Of a stretch of DNA of 64,000 bases, positions 51,814 through 61,475 are shown one piece after another (within the stretch, counting starts at the first letter, position 1; the number at the start of each line of letters is the position of its first letter). The position numbers were made by a program, and so were the translations under genes. Source of the stretch: Maccoyibacter intestinihominis (lineage in GTDB: Bacteria > Bacillota > Clostridia > Lachnospirales > Lachnospiraceae); assembly GCF_040096355.1 (NCBI RefSeq), contig NZ_JBBMEX010000011.1, forward strand, positions 1 to 64,000, given 5' to 3'. The notes beneath the pieces were generated by a model that was given only the letters and a program-made list of their open reading frames with translations, did no database searches and was not told the DNA's origin.

Positions 51814-53119
51814 TATCGGTTTGAAATTTTTATCCGTTTTATTTGCGATGATCTTATGGCTGGTAGTGGTCAATATTGATGATCCGGATAAGACATCGAC
51901 TTTTACTACCAATATTACGATCGCGAACGAAAATGCGATCGCAGATATGGGAAAAAGCTATTCCATTATCAATGACAGTGGAACCGTAACTTTCCGGGTA
52001 ACGGCAAAACGTTCAATTATCGAGCGTCTGACGAATTCCGATTTTAAGGCAACGGCAGATATGGAAAATATCGAACTGCATGATGACGGAACTGCCATTG
52101 TACCGATCGATATCAGTGCAGTACGCTATAGCAGCCAGTTAGATATTGATAGAAAGAAGAAAAACTTAGAACTGGCAGTAGAAGATTTACAGAGTAATCA
52201 GTTCAAGATCACAGCAGAGGCAACCGGAACCCCTGCGGAGGGAAGTGCGGTAGGCGAATTGAAGGTTTCTCCGGATGTGCTTACAATCTCCGGTCCGGCA
52301 TCTGTCGTGTCACAGATCAGTAAGGTACAGGCAGTGATCGATGTCAGCGAGAAGTTTTCGGATGTTGAAGACAATGTGGTGCCGGTAGTATATGATGCAT
52401 CGGGCAATACGCTTGATACCTCTAAGTTAACCTTTAGTCAGGACACGGTGCAGATAAAAGCACAGATTCTGAGTGTGAAAGAGATTCCGATTAACTGTGA
52501 GACCGGTGGAGAGTTAGAAAGCGGTTATCAGCAGATCAGTGTGGAATGCGAGCCGAAAAAGATCAAGGTCATGGGAACGGCAGAGAAATTAAATAAGATT
52601 ACCATGATTACAATCCCGGGAGAAGCACTGGATATTTCGGGTGCGAAGGAAACACTGACAAAGGATATCGATATCAGTACCTATCTGCCGGATGGTGTCA
52701 CATTAGTAGACAGTTCCCAGGCAAAAGTAAAGGTAACGATCGCGATTGAGCAGACCGAGACAAAGAACTTTAATGTCCCTGTGAAAAATATAAAAATCTT
52801 TAATTTATCGGATGACTGTAGCATAGAATATCAGGGTGACAAAATACCGGTTACTTTAAAAGGTTATACGTCAGATTTAGAATCACTTTCGGCAGAAGAT
52901 GTCATGTTATCCGTTGATGCATCAGGTGTACAGCCGGGAACGAATACACTTCCGCTGACACTGAACCTTGGAAGCGGCTATACATTAGTTGAGGATTCTG
53001 TGGTGACCATCAATGTGGTAGATCAGAGCGAAAAGCAGCAGGATACCAATACGGACAGTGAGAGTAAGAAAGATAATAATAAAGAATACAGCAAGAAGAA
53101 AGAACAGAGTCAAGAATAG
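51779..53119 (+). CDS. cdaR: CdaR, YbbR-domain regulator of CdaA
   Basis: A 446-residue protein: a membrane anchor at about 15-32 (FLSVLFAMILWLVVVNIDDP), then four YbbR repeats at about 40-420 outside the membrane and a hydrophilic, lysine-rich tail (about 425-446). In other Firmicutes CdaR binds CdaA and modulates it. The overlap with cdaA means co-translation. Confidence 0.92.
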   Translation: MLKKLKNLLTNNIGLKFLSVLFAMILWLVVVNIDDPDKTSTFTTNITIANENAIADMGKSYSIINDSGTVTFRVTAKRSIIERLTNSDFKATADMENIELHDDGTAIVPIDISAVRYSSQLDIDRKKKNLELAVEDLQSNQFKITAEATGTPAEGSAVGELKVSPDVLTISGPASVVSQISKVQAVIDVSEKFSDVEDNVVPVVYDASGNTLDTSKLTFSQDTVQIKAQILSVKEIPINCETGGELESGYQQISVECEPKKIKVMGTAEKLNKITMITIPGEALDISGAKETLTKDIDISTYLPDGVTLVDSSQAKVKVTIAIEQTETKNFNVPVKNIKIFNLSDDCSIEYQGDKIPVTLKGYTSDLESLSAEDVMLSVDASGVQPGTNTLPLTLNLGSGYTLVEDSVVTINVVDQSEKQQDTNTDSESKKDNNKEYSKKKEQSQE

Positions 53120-53149
53120 AAGAATACGGATATCAGGAGGAGTCTTATC

Positions 53150-54499
53150 ATGGCTAGAATGTTTGGAACAGATGGTGTAAGAGGCGTTGCGGGTTCAGAA
53201 CTCACAATCGAACTTGCCATGAAGTTAGGGCAGGCAGGAGCTTATGTCCTGACAAAAGAAAAAAGCCATCAGCCAACAATTATTGTGGGATGTGACACCA
53301 GAATTTCCGGCGGAATGTTAGCAAATGCCTTAATGGCAGGTATCTGCTCGGTAGGAGCAAATGCCGTTTATGCAGGAGTGCTGCCGACCCCGGCAGTTGC
53401 ATATCTGACCAGAAAACATAAGGTGGACGCAGGAGTAGTGATCTCTGCTTCCCACAACCCGATGGAGTTTAACGGGATTAAATTTTTTAACGGGGAAGGA
53501 TATAAGCTATCGGATGCATTAGAAGATGAGATCGAAGAGCTGATCAAAAACGAAATGAAGGACGTTACCATGCCGATCGGTTCCGGTGTCGGACGTGTGG
53601 AGTATCGTTTTGACATGCGAGAAGAATATGTGGATTTTATTGAAAAATGTGTGCCGGTAGATTTAAAGGACATGAAGATCGTAGTGGATTGTGCCGAGGG
53701 TGCTTCCCATTATACTTCGGTCAAAGTGCTGCGGGACTTAGGGGCCGATGTAGTAGCAATCCATACCAGTCCGGATGGAACGAATATCAATGCTAACTGC
53801 GGTTCGACACATATGGAAGAGCTGCGGGCAAGAGTCGTTTATGAAAAAGCAGATGTCGGACTGGCGTTTGACGGAGATGCAGACCGAATGCTTGCAGTCG
53901 ATGAATGTGGCGAGGTTGTGGATGGAGACCAGTTGATGTCCATCTGTGGCAATTACATGAAGCAGAAGGGAACTTTAAAGAAAAATACGATCGTAGCAAC
54001 CGTGATGAGCAACCTTGGAATGTTCTTAATGGGCGAGCGGGAAGGCATCCATATCGAAAAGACGAAGGTGGGTGACCGTTATGTGCTTGAGAATATGTTA
54101 GAAAACGGATATAATATCGGTGGAGAACAATCAGGACATATTATTTTCTTAGATGAAAACACCACAGGCGACGGACTGCTCAGTGCATTACATCTGTTGC
54201 AGGTCATGACAGAGACGAAGAAAAAACTCTCAGAGTTAGCTTCGATCATGGAGGTACTTCCGCAGGCATTAGTCAATGCAAAGGTGCCAAACCATAAGAA
54301 AGAACACTTTGAAGAGTATGCTGAGATTGCCGAGGCTATTGCCGAAGTGGAAGCAAAGTTTGCAGGAGAAGGCAGAGTGCTGATCCGTCCTTCCGGAACA
54401 GAGCCTTTAGTAAGGGTTATGATAGAGGGAAAAGACCAGCAGCTGATAGAGAGTGAGGCACAGAAGTTAGCGGAACTGATCAGCAGTATCATGCTGTAA
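53150..54499 (+). CDS. glmM: Phosphoglucosamine mutase
   Basis: A 449-residue enzyme that converts glucosamine-6-phosphate to glucosamine-1-phosphate for UDP-GlcNAc and wall synthesis. The active serine is in VVISASHNPMEFNGIKFF (near 100), the metal loop is DGDADRMLAVD (near 243), the sugar loop GGEQSGHII, and the phosphate-binding loop RPSGTEPLVRVM. CAGGAGGAG precedes the ATG. GlmM activity is regulated by contact with CdaA in several Firmicutes. Confidence 0.97.
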   Translation: MARMFGTDGVRGVAGSELTIELAMKLGQAGAYVLTKEKSHQPTIIVGCDTRISGGMLANALMAGICSVGANAVYAGVLPTPAVAYLTRKHKVDAGVVISASHNPMEFNGIKFFNGEGYKLSDALEDEIEELIKNEMKDVTMPIGSGVGRVEYRFDMREEYVDFIEKCVPVDLKDMKIVVDCAEGASHYTSVKVLRDLGADVVAIHTSPDGTNINANCGSTHMEELRARVVYEKADVGLAFDGDADRMLAVDECGEVVDGDQLMSICGNYMKQKGTLKKNTIVATVMSNLGMFLMGEREGIHIEKTKVGDRYVLENMLENGYNIGGEQSGHIIFLDENTTGDGLLSALHLLQVMTETKKKLSELASIMEVLPQALVNAKVPNHKKEHFEEYAEIAEAIAEVEAKFAGEGRVLIRPSGTEPLVRVMIEGKDQQLIESEAQKLAELISSIML

Positions 54500-54548
54500 A
54501 ATATGGGACTATGATGTATAATGTATAGAAAAGAGAGGGGAATACTTT

Positions 54549-54812
54549 ATGGTATCACAAAAAGTAGCAATTAAGAATCCGACAGGGTTGCACTTAAGAC
54601 CGGCAGGAGAGCTGTGCAAACAGGCAATGCAGTATAAATCACTGATTACATTTAAGTATGGAGATAACACAGCGAATGCAAAGAGTGTGCTGAGCGTTTT
54701 AGGTGCCTGCATCAAATCCGGAGATGAGATTGAATTTGTATGCACCGGCGAAGACGAAGAAGAAGCATTAAAGGGTGTTGTAGCAGCAGTAGAGAGCGGA
54801 CTTGGCGAGTAA
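54549..54812 (+). CDS. HPr family phosphocarrier protein
   Basis: An 87-residue PTS phosphocarrier-like protein. The active histidine (about 15) is in KNPTGLHLRPAGEL, and the regulatory serine region reads NAKSVLSVLG where HPr usually has LKSIMGVMSL, so HprK control is possible but unproven. AGAGGGGAATACTTT precedes the ATG, and a TATAAT stands just upstream of that, so it may have its own promoter after glmM. It could be the main HPr or a Crh-like paralogue. Confidence 0.85.
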   Translation: MVSQKVAIKNPTGLHLRPAGELCKQAMQYKSLITFKYGDNTANAKSVLSVLGACIKSGDEIEFVCTGEDEEEALKGVVAAVESGLGE

Positions 54813-54870
54813 AGAACCAATCAGAATATAAAATATAAGAAAAACGTTAGAGAAAGAAAAGAGGTAAAAA

Positions 54871-55644
54871 ATGAAAGTTGTATTGTTAGCGGGAGGATTT
54901 GGAACCAGGATCAGCGAGGAAAGTCATTTAAGACCGAAGCCAATGGTAGAGATTGGAGGAAAACCAATCCTTTGGCACATCATGAAATACTATTCTCATT
55001 TTGGTCATAATGAATTTATCATCTGCTGTGGTTACAAACAGCATGTCATCAAAGAGTGGTTTGCAAATTATTATTTACATAACAGCGATATCACGTTTGA
55101 TTTTACACAGGACAACAAAATGATCGTCCATAACAACGTGGCAGAGCCTTGGAAAGTCACATTGATCGACACAGGACTCAACACAATGACCGGAGGAAGG
55201 ATCAAACGTATTAAAGATTATGTCAATAATGAGCCATTTATGCTTACTTATGGTGATGGTGTATCAAATGTTGATCTTGATAAACTGGTAGAGTTCCATA
55301 AGAGTCACGGTAAGATTGCAACAATGACAGCCGTAAACGTAGGACAGCAGTTCGGCGTACTTGAAATTGATGAGGACGGAACGATCAATAAGTTCCGCGA
55401 AAAATCTGATTCCGACGGTGGCGTGATCAATGCAGGATTTATGGTGTTAAACCCGGAAATCTTTGATTACATTGAAGGTGATTCCACAGTGTTTGAAAAA
55501 CAGCCGTTAGAGACTGTGGCAGCAGAAGGACAGTTGAAAGCATATATGCATCACGGATTCTGGAAGTGCATGGATACACAGCGTGACAGAGAAAAATTAG
55601 AAGAAATGATCGCATCCGGGGAAGCACCTTGGATGGTATGGTAG
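54871..55644 (+). CDS. rfbF: Glucose-1-phosphate cytidylyltransferase
   Basis: A 257-residue nucleotidyltransferase making CDP-glucose from CTP and glucose-1-phosphate. N-terminal VVLLAGGFGTRISEESHLRP with KPMVEIGGKPILWHIMKYY is the RfbF signature. It is the first gene of the surface-sugar operon, with AGAGGTAAAAA before the ATG. It is followed after nine bases by rfbG. Confidence 0.95.
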   Translation: MKVVLLAGGFGTRISEESHLRPKPMVEIGGKPILWHIMKYYSHFGHNEFIICCGYKQHVIKEWFANYYLHNSDITFDFTQDNKMIVHNNVAEPWKVTLIDTGLNTMTGGRIKRIKDYVNNEPFMLTYGDGVSNVDLDKLVEFHKSHGKIATMTAVNVGQQFGVLEIDEDGTINKFREKSDSDGGVINAGFMVLNPEIFDYIEGDSTVFEKQPLETVAAEGQLKAYMHHGFWKCMDTQRDREKLEEMIASGEAPWMVW

Positions 55645-55653
55645 GAGAAAACA

Positions 55654-56706
55654 ATGGATTTACAGTTTTATAAAGATAAAAAAGTCTTAGTGACAGGACA
55701 TACCGGGTTCAAGGGCTCATGGCTTTGCCGCATTTTAATCAATGCAGGAGCAGAAGTAACAGGATATTCCTTAGAGCCTCCGACAGAGCCGAATCTGTTC
55801 TCTATGTGCGGTATCGAGGAAAAAATGAATTCCATTATCGGTGACATCCGCGACAGAGAGCATTTAAGCAAAGTGTTTGAAGAAGTACAGCCGGAAATTG
55901 TGCTGCATCTTGCGGCACAGCCGATTGTCCGGGATTCTTATAAAGATCCGGTTTACACATATGAGACAAATGTGATGGGAACCGTTAATATCTGTGAATG
56001 TGTGAGACAGAACCCTTGTGTGAAGAGCTTTTTGAATGTTACGACAGACAAGGTATATAAAAATAATGAGTGGGAATGGGGCTATCGTGAGAACGAGCCG
56101 TTAGACGGTTATGATCCATATTCGAACAGCAAGTCCTGTTCAGAGCTGGTAACACACAGCTATATCAATTCTTTTTATAATGAGATGGATGTGGCAGTGT
56201 CTACGGCAAGAGCCGGAAATGTGATCGGCGGCGGAGATTTTGCAAATGACAGGATCATTCCGGACTGTGTCAGAGCAGCCGAGAAAAAAGAGGATATCAT
56301 TGTGCGTAACCCACATTCCACAAGACCATATCAGCATGTGTTAGAACCTCTTGCAATGTATCTGACGATAGCGAAAGAGCAGTATGAGGATAAAAAATAC
56401 GCAGGCTTCTATAACGTGGGACCGGATGACTGTGACTGCGTTACAACAGGAGAACTGGTAGACATCTTCTGTGCAAAGTGGGGCGAAGGCATGAAGTGGG
56501 TCAACAAGTTCATGGGAGGCCCTCATGAGGCAAACTTTTTAAAATTGGACTGCTCAAAAGTAAAAACCGTATTTGGCTGGTCCCCAAGATGGCATGTGGA
56601 AGAAGCCATTGAAAAGACTGTAGAGTGGTCAAAGGTTTACTTTGCAAAGGGAGACATCCCGAAATGTATGGACGAACAGATTAATGAGTTCTTTGGAGGA
56701 AAATAA
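55654..56706 (+). CDS. rfbG: CDP-glucose 4,6-dehydratase
   Basis: A 350-residue short-chain dehydratase that turns CDP-glucose into CDP-4-keto-6-deoxyglucose with bound NAD. The nucleotide loop is GHTGFKGSWLC, the catalytic tyrosine and lysine lie in DPYSNSKSCSE, and the threonine site is VTTDKVYKN. It is translationally close to rfbF and rfbH. Confidence 0.95.
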   Translation: MDLQFYKDKKVLVTGHTGFKGSWLCRILINAGAEVTGYSLEPPTEPNLFSMCGIEEKMNSIIGDIRDREHLSKVFEEVQPEIVLHLAAQPIVRDSYKDPVYTYETNVMGTVNICECVRQNPCVKSFLNVTTDKVYKNNEWEWGYRENEPLDGYDPYSNSKSCSELVTHSYINSFYNEMDVAVSTARAGNVIGGGDFANDRIIPDCVRAAEKKEDIIVRNPHSTRPYQHVLEPLAMYLTIAKEQYEDKKYAGFYNVGPDDCDCVTTGELVDIFCAKWGEGMKWVNKFMGGPHEANFLKLDCSKVKTVFGWSPRWHVEEAIEKTVEWSKVYFAKGDIPKCMDEQINEFFGGK

Positions 56707-56708
56707 GA

Positions 56709-58049
56709 ATGTTTGAAAATAAGACAGAACAACAGGCAAAAGAAGAAATTTTAAAAATGGTAGAGGAATACTGTAACACCTACCATAATCAGAAAAAAGC
56801 ATTTCAGGAAGGCGACAGAATTCCTTATGCATCCCGTGTATATGACAGTGCAGAGATGGTAAATCTTGTAGACAGTTCTTTAGAGTTCTGGTTAACAGCA
56901 GGAAGATATACCGCACAGTTTGAAAAAGCATTTGCAGAATATTTAGGAGTAAGATACTGCTCTTTAGTAAACTCCGGTTCTTCTGCAAACTTGAATGCAT
57001 TTATGGCACTGACATCCCCATTATTAGGCGAGCGTCAGGTAAAACCGGGCGATGAAATGATCACAGTAGCAGCAGGTTTCCCTACAACGGTAACACCGGC
57101 GATCCAGTACGGTGTTGTTCCGGTATTCGTAGACGTAACCATCCCACAGTACAACATCGATGTTACACAGTTAGAAGCTGCATTATCCGATAAGACAAAA
57201 GTAGTTATGGCAGCTCATACATTAGGAAATCCGTTTGATCTATCCGCAGTTAAGACATTTTGTGACAAGCACAATCTCTGGCTGATCGAGGACAACTGTG
57301 ATGCACTTGGTTCTAAATATGTGATCGATGGAGAAGAGAAATTCACAGGAACCATTGGTGATATCGGAACTTCCAGTTTTTATCCGCCACATCATATGAC
57401 CATGGGCGAAGGTGGAGCCGTTTATACCAATGATCCGTTATTAAATAAATGTATCCGTTCTATGAGAGACTGGGGACGTGACTGCGTATGTGCATCCGGA
57501 CAGGACAACCTTTGCGGACATCGTTTTGACAAACAGTATGGCGAACTTCCGTTAGGATATGACCACAAATATGTATATTCACATTTTGGATATAACTTAA
57601 AGGCAACCGATATGCAGGCAGCAGTCGGATGTGCACAGATTGTTAAATTCCCGAAATTCGTGGAGAGGAGAAGAGAGAATTTTGACCGCTTAAAAGCAGG
57701 TCTTGCAGGAACAGAGGGCAAGCTGATCCTTCCGGTACCATGTGAGAATTCCCGTCCGAGCTGGTTTGGATTTTTAATTACCTGCAAAGAGGGCGTAGAC
57801 AGAAATAAGGTTGTACAGTATGTGGAAAATCATGGAGTACAGACCCGTATGCTTTTTGCCGGAAACCTGACAAAGCATCCATGCTTTGACCAGATGAGAG
57901 CAACCGGAGAGGGCTATCGTATTGTCGGAGAACTGACCAATACAGACAGAATTATGAATGACACATTCTGGGTAGGCGTATATCCGGGAATGACTGATGA
58001 AATGATTGATTATATGGCAAAGACCATTAAAGAGGCTGTAGATCAGTAG
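56709..58049 (+). CDS. rfbH: CDP-4-keto-6-deoxyglucose 3-dehydrase (RfbH, E1)
   Basis: A 446-residue PMP-dependent, iron-sulfur dehydrase with an aminotransferase fold. The usual PLP lysine is replaced by histidine (SFYPPHHMTMGEGG), the mark of the E1 enzyme, and cysteines in CVCASGQDNLCGH fit the [2Fe-2S] site. It removes the 3-hydroxyl of CDP-4-keto-6-deoxyglucose together with a reductase (E3), which is not encoded in this window. The product would be a CDP-3,6-dideoxy-4-ketohexose. Confidence 0.94.
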   Translation: MFENKTEQQAKEEILKMVEEYCNTYHNQKKAFQEGDRIPYASRVYDSAEMVNLVDSSLEFWLTAGRYTAQFEKAFAEYLGVRYCSLVNSGSSANLNAFMALTSPLLGERQVKPGDEMITVAAGFPTTVTPAIQYGVVPVFVDVTIPQYNIDVTQLEAALSDKTKVVMAAHTLGNPFDLSAVKTFCDKHNLWLIEDNCDALGSKYVIDGEEKFTGTIGDIGTSSFYPPHHMTMGEGGAVYTNDPLLNKCIRSMRDWGRDCVCASGQDNLCGHRFDKQYGELPLGYDHKYVYSHFGYNLKATDMQAAVGCAQIVKFPKFVERRRENFDRLKAGLAGTEGKLILPVPCENSRPSWFGFLITCKEGVDRNKVVQYVENHGVQTRMLFAGNLTKHPCFDQMRATGEGYRIVGELTNTDRIMNDTFWVGVYPGMTDEMIDYMAKTIKEAVDQ

Positions 58050-58064
58050 TAAGGAGATAGATTT

Positions 58065-59663
58065 ATGGGAGAAATCAAGTTATTGGATTGCACGCTGCGT
58101 GACGGCGGTTATGTAAATGACTGGAAATTTGGACACAACAATCTTGTCAGCGTATTTGAGCGTATGGTAGATGCAAACATTGATATCATTGAGATTGGTT
58201 TTCTAGATGACAGAAGACCATTCGATATTAACAGAAGCATCATGCCGGATACTGACAGTGTAGAGAAGATTTATGGAGGACTTGACAGAAAACAGGCAAT
58301 GGTGGTCGGAATGATCGACTATGGTACCTGTAAACTGGAAAATATAAAACCTTGCAGCGAGAGCTTTTTAGACGGCATCCGTGTCATCTTTAAAAAACAT
58401 TTAAGAAAAGATGCGCTGGCTTACTGTGCAGAGATAAAAAAACTCGGTTATAAAGTTTTTGCACAGCTTGTATCCGTGACAACTTATGAAGACGATGAAA
58501 TGATGGATCTGATCCGTCTTGCCAACGAAGTAAAACCATATGCGGTATCCATGGTAGATACTTACGGACTCATGCATCAGGAGAATTTAAAGCATTATTT
58601 TGATTTGTTAAATGAACACTTAGCACCTGAGATCGGGATCGGATATCATGGTCATAACAATTTCCAGATGGGTTATGCGAACTGTATCGAGATGGCATCC
58701 CAGAAGACAGACCGTGAGATGTTAGTAGACGGAAGTATTTACGGTATGGGAAAAAGTGCCGGAAATGCACCAATCGAGTTAGTGGCAATGCATTTAAATG
58801 ACTGCTTTGGAAAAGATTACCATATCAGCCAGATCTTAGAAGCGATTGATGCGAATATCATGGATTTCTATAAGCCCGCAACCTGGGGTTACAATATGTT
58901 CTTCTTCATTGCGGCATTGAACAACTGCCATCCGAACTATGTTTCGGATCTGATGAATAAGAGAACCCTTTCCGTAAAGGCAATTAATCAGATCCTTGGA
59001 AAATTAGAGGGCGATAAGAAGCTTTTATACGATAAGAACTATTTAGAGAACCTCTATTTAGAATATCAGAATGTCGATGTGGATGATACGGCAGACATGG
59101 CAGAGCTGACAAAAGCATTTGCCGGAAGAAATGTGCTGCTCTTAGGACCGGGAATGAATGTGGAAAAACAGAAAGCCCGTATTGAGTCCTATGTAAAAGA
59201 AAACGATCCGATCATCGTATCGATCAACTTCGTATCTGAATTGTTTAAACCGGATTATATTTTTCTCAGTAATGCGAAGCGTTATGTGCAGTTAGCAACC
59301 GAGCTGCTGCAAAAAGGCGACGAATTTAAAGTGATCGCAACGTCAAATGTAACAAAAACAAGCGGAAAATTTGACTATACCTTAAAATATGCAACACTCT
59401 TAGATGAGGATGCAGAGATCATCGACAATTCCTTTATCATGCTGTTGAAGGTCATGATCCGCCTTGGCGTAAAGAAAGTTGCATTGGGCGGCTTTGATGG
59501 ATATATGGGGGATCGAAGAAAGAATTATGTGAACCCGAACATGGAATATAAATTCAGCAAAAAACAGGCAGAATCTTTAAATGAGTATGTCTGCACAGTA
59601 TTAAAGACATTGTCAGATGAGCTGGAGATGGAGTTTATTACAGACTCATTGTATGCAGAGTAG
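58065..59663 (+). CDS. Aldolase/acyl-lyase-like (DRE-TIM) protein with extra C-terminal domain
   Basis: A 532-residue protein. Residues 1-280 form an HMGL-like TIM barrel: LLDCTLRDGGYVNDWKFG (metal and catalytic Asp) and GYHGHNNFQMGYANCIEMA (metal histidines). From about 350 a second, Rossmann-like domain begins with AGRNVLLLGPGMNVEKQKAR and runs to the end; it recalls MptE-like/DUF115 domains but I am not sure. It lies 15 bases after rfbH. It may form or break a C-C bond on a ketoacid or sugar, possibly with the thiamine enzyme downstream. Confidence 0.8.
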   Translation: MGEIKLLDCTLRDGGYVNDWKFGHNNLVSVFERMVDANIDIIEIGFLDDRRPFDINRSIMPDTDSVEKIYGGLDRKQAMVVGMIDYGTCKLENIKPCSESFLDGIRVIFKKHLRKDALAYCAEIKKLGYKVFAQLVSVTTYEDDEMMDLIRLANEVKPYAVSMVDTYGLMHQENLKHYFDLLNEHLAPEIGIGYHGHNNFQMGYANCIEMASQKTDREMLVDGSIYGMGKSAGNAPIELVAMHLNDCFGKDYHISQILEAIDANIMDFYKPATWGYNMFFFIAALNNCHPNYVSDLMNKRTLSVKAINQILGKLEGDKKLLYDKNYLENLYLEYQNVDVDDTADMAELTKAFAGRNVLLLGPGMNVEKQKARIESYVKENDPIIVSINFVSELFKPDYIFLSNAKRYVQLATELLQKGDEFKVIATSNVTKTSGKFDYTLKYATLLDEDAEIIDNSFIMLLKVMIRLGVKKVALGGFDGYMGDRRKNYVNPNMEYKFSKKQAESLNEYVCTVLKTLSDELEMEFITDSLYAE

Positions 59664-59678
59664 TGAGGAGATAAGCAA

Positions 59679-61475
59679 ATGAAAGTGAAAGTATCAGATT
59701 ATATCGCAGATTTTCTTGTGGATAACGGAATTGATACGATGTTTATGATTACCGGTGGCGGAGCCATGCATTTAGATGACAGTTTTGGCCATAAGGAAGG
59801 GCTGCATTGTGTATTTAACCACAATGAGCAGGGATGTTCTGTTGCGGCAGAAGGTTATACCAGACTGACCAACAAATTAGCCGCAGTCTGCGTTACCAGC
59901 GGTCCGGGAGGAACGAATGCATTGACCGGTGTATTGGGCGGATGGTTAGATTCCATTCCGATGTTCATCGTGTCCGGCCAGGTAAAAAGAGAGACGACGA
60001 CATGGTCTACCGATGTTCCGGTACGTCAGTTAGGCGATCAGGAATATCAGATCGTGGAAAGTGTTAAACCAATGACAAAATATGCACATATGATCGTAGA
60101 AGCAAACGAGATCGCATATCATTTAGAAAAGGCATTATACTTAAGCAAAGCAGGCAGAGGCGGCCCTGTGTGGTTAGATGTGCCGTTAGATATCCAGGCA
60201 GCCATCGTAGATACTGATGACCTGAAACATTTTGACAAATCCGAATGTGCCGAAGAGATTCCGCCAAAGGTAGAAGCAGCTACCGCTGTGGAGATTTTAG
60301 AAAAGATCAAAGCAGCAAAACGTCCGCTGATCTTAGCAGGTACGGGAATCCGTCTTGGCGATGCACACAAGGAATTTATTGAAGTTATCGAAAAATTAAA
60401 TATACCTGTAGTAACTGCATGGAATGCCCATGATGTCTTATGGGATGCACATCCGTTATTTGTCGGAAGACCAAGCACCGTTGGAACACGCGGTGGTAAC
60501 TTTGCGGTAGAAAATGCAGATCTGGTACTGACCTTAGGATGCCGTCTGAACATCCGACAGATCAGTTACAACTATAAAGACTGGGCGAAAAAGGCATTTA
60601 AGATCGTTGTAGATATTGATAAAAACGAATTGAACAAGCCGACCATTTTCCCGGATATGAAAGTACATGCCGATGTCAAAGATTTATTACAGGAATTGTT
60701 AAAGGCAGATGTTTCCGTGGAAAATGAGGAGCATCAAAAATGGTTAGAGTTCTGCCAGGCAACCAATAAAAAATACCAGGCAGTATTACCGGAATACTAT
60801 GAGAAGAAATCTCCGGTAAATCCATATGTCTTTATGAAAAAACTTTTTGAAGGATTAGAAGAGAACGATATCGTTGTAACCGGAAACGGAAGTGCCTGTG
60901 TAGTTTCTTTCCAGGCAGCAGAGATCAAAAAAGGTCAGAGACTCTTTACCAATTCCGGATGTGCCAGCATGGGCTATGGACTGCCGGCAGCATTAGGTGC
61001 CTGCATTGCAGAAGGAGAAAAGAGAGTCATCTGTTTAGACGGAGATGGAAGTCTGATGATGAACCTTCAGGAACTGCAGACGATCCGCTACAACAACTGC
61101 AATATGAAACTGTTTGTACTGAATAACAACGGTTATCATTCGATCCGCCAGACACAGAACAATCTGTTTAAAAACGGACTGGTCGGAGTCTGCGACGGCA
61201 ATGGTGTGAACTTCCCACCGTTTGATAAATTAGCAGATACCTTCGGATTCCGGTATTTCAAGATTGATTCGTTAGACGGTATTGAAGAGAAATTACAGGA
61301 GGTTCTGAATACAGACGGTCCTGTACTGTGCGAGGCAATTTTAGATGAAGCACAGAATTTTGCGCCGAAATTATCTTCTAAGGTACTGCCGGACGGTAAG
61401 ATCGTATCACCGCCAATTGATGATATGTTCCCATTCTTAGACAGAGCGGAGTATCAGGCAAATAAATTACAGTAG
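59679..61475 (+). CDS. Thiamine-diphosphate enzyme, acetolactate synthase-like (possibly YerE-type)
   Basis: A 598-residue ThDP enzyme with three domains: the PYR domain with the catalytic glutamate in NHNEQGCSVAAEGYTR (about 50), the central domain at about 195-330, and the PP domain with the ThDP motif CLDGDGSLMMNLQEL to LNNNGYHS (about 450-490). Given CDP-dideoxysugar genes next door, a YerE-like role is plausible: decarboxylating a ketoacid and adding the two-carbon unit to the 4-keto group to make a branched sugar. An ordinary acetolactate synthase is less likely in this setting. Confidence 0.85.
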   Translation: MKVKVSDYIADFLVDNGIDTMFMITGGGAMHLDDSFGHKEGLHCVFNHNEQGCSVAAEGYTRLTNKLAAVCVTSGPGGTNALTGVLGGWLDSIPMFIVSGQVKRETTTWSTDVPVRQLGDQEYQIVESVKPMTKYAHMIVEANEIAYHLEKALYLSKAGRGGPVWLDVPLDIQAAIVDTDDLKHFDKSECAEEIPPKVEAATAVEILEKIKAAKRPLILAGTGIRLGDAHKEFIEVIEKLNIPVVTAWNAHDVLWDAHPLFVGRPSTVGTRGGNFAVENADLVLTLGCRLNIRQISYNYKDWAKKAFKIVVDIDKNELNKPTIFPDMKVHADVKDLLQELLKADVSVENEEHQKWLEFCQATNKKYQAVLPEYYEKKSPVNPYVFMKKLFEGLEENDIVVTGNGSACVVSFQAAEIKKGQRLFTNSGCASMGYGLPAALGACIAEGEKRVICLDGDGSLMMNLQELQTIRYNNCNMKLFVLNNNGYHSIRQTQNNLFKNGLVGVCDGNGVNFPPFDKLADTFGFRYFKIDSLDGIEEKLQEVLNTDGPVLCEAILDEAQNFAPKLSSKVLPDGKIVSPPIDDMFPFLDRAEYQANKLQ

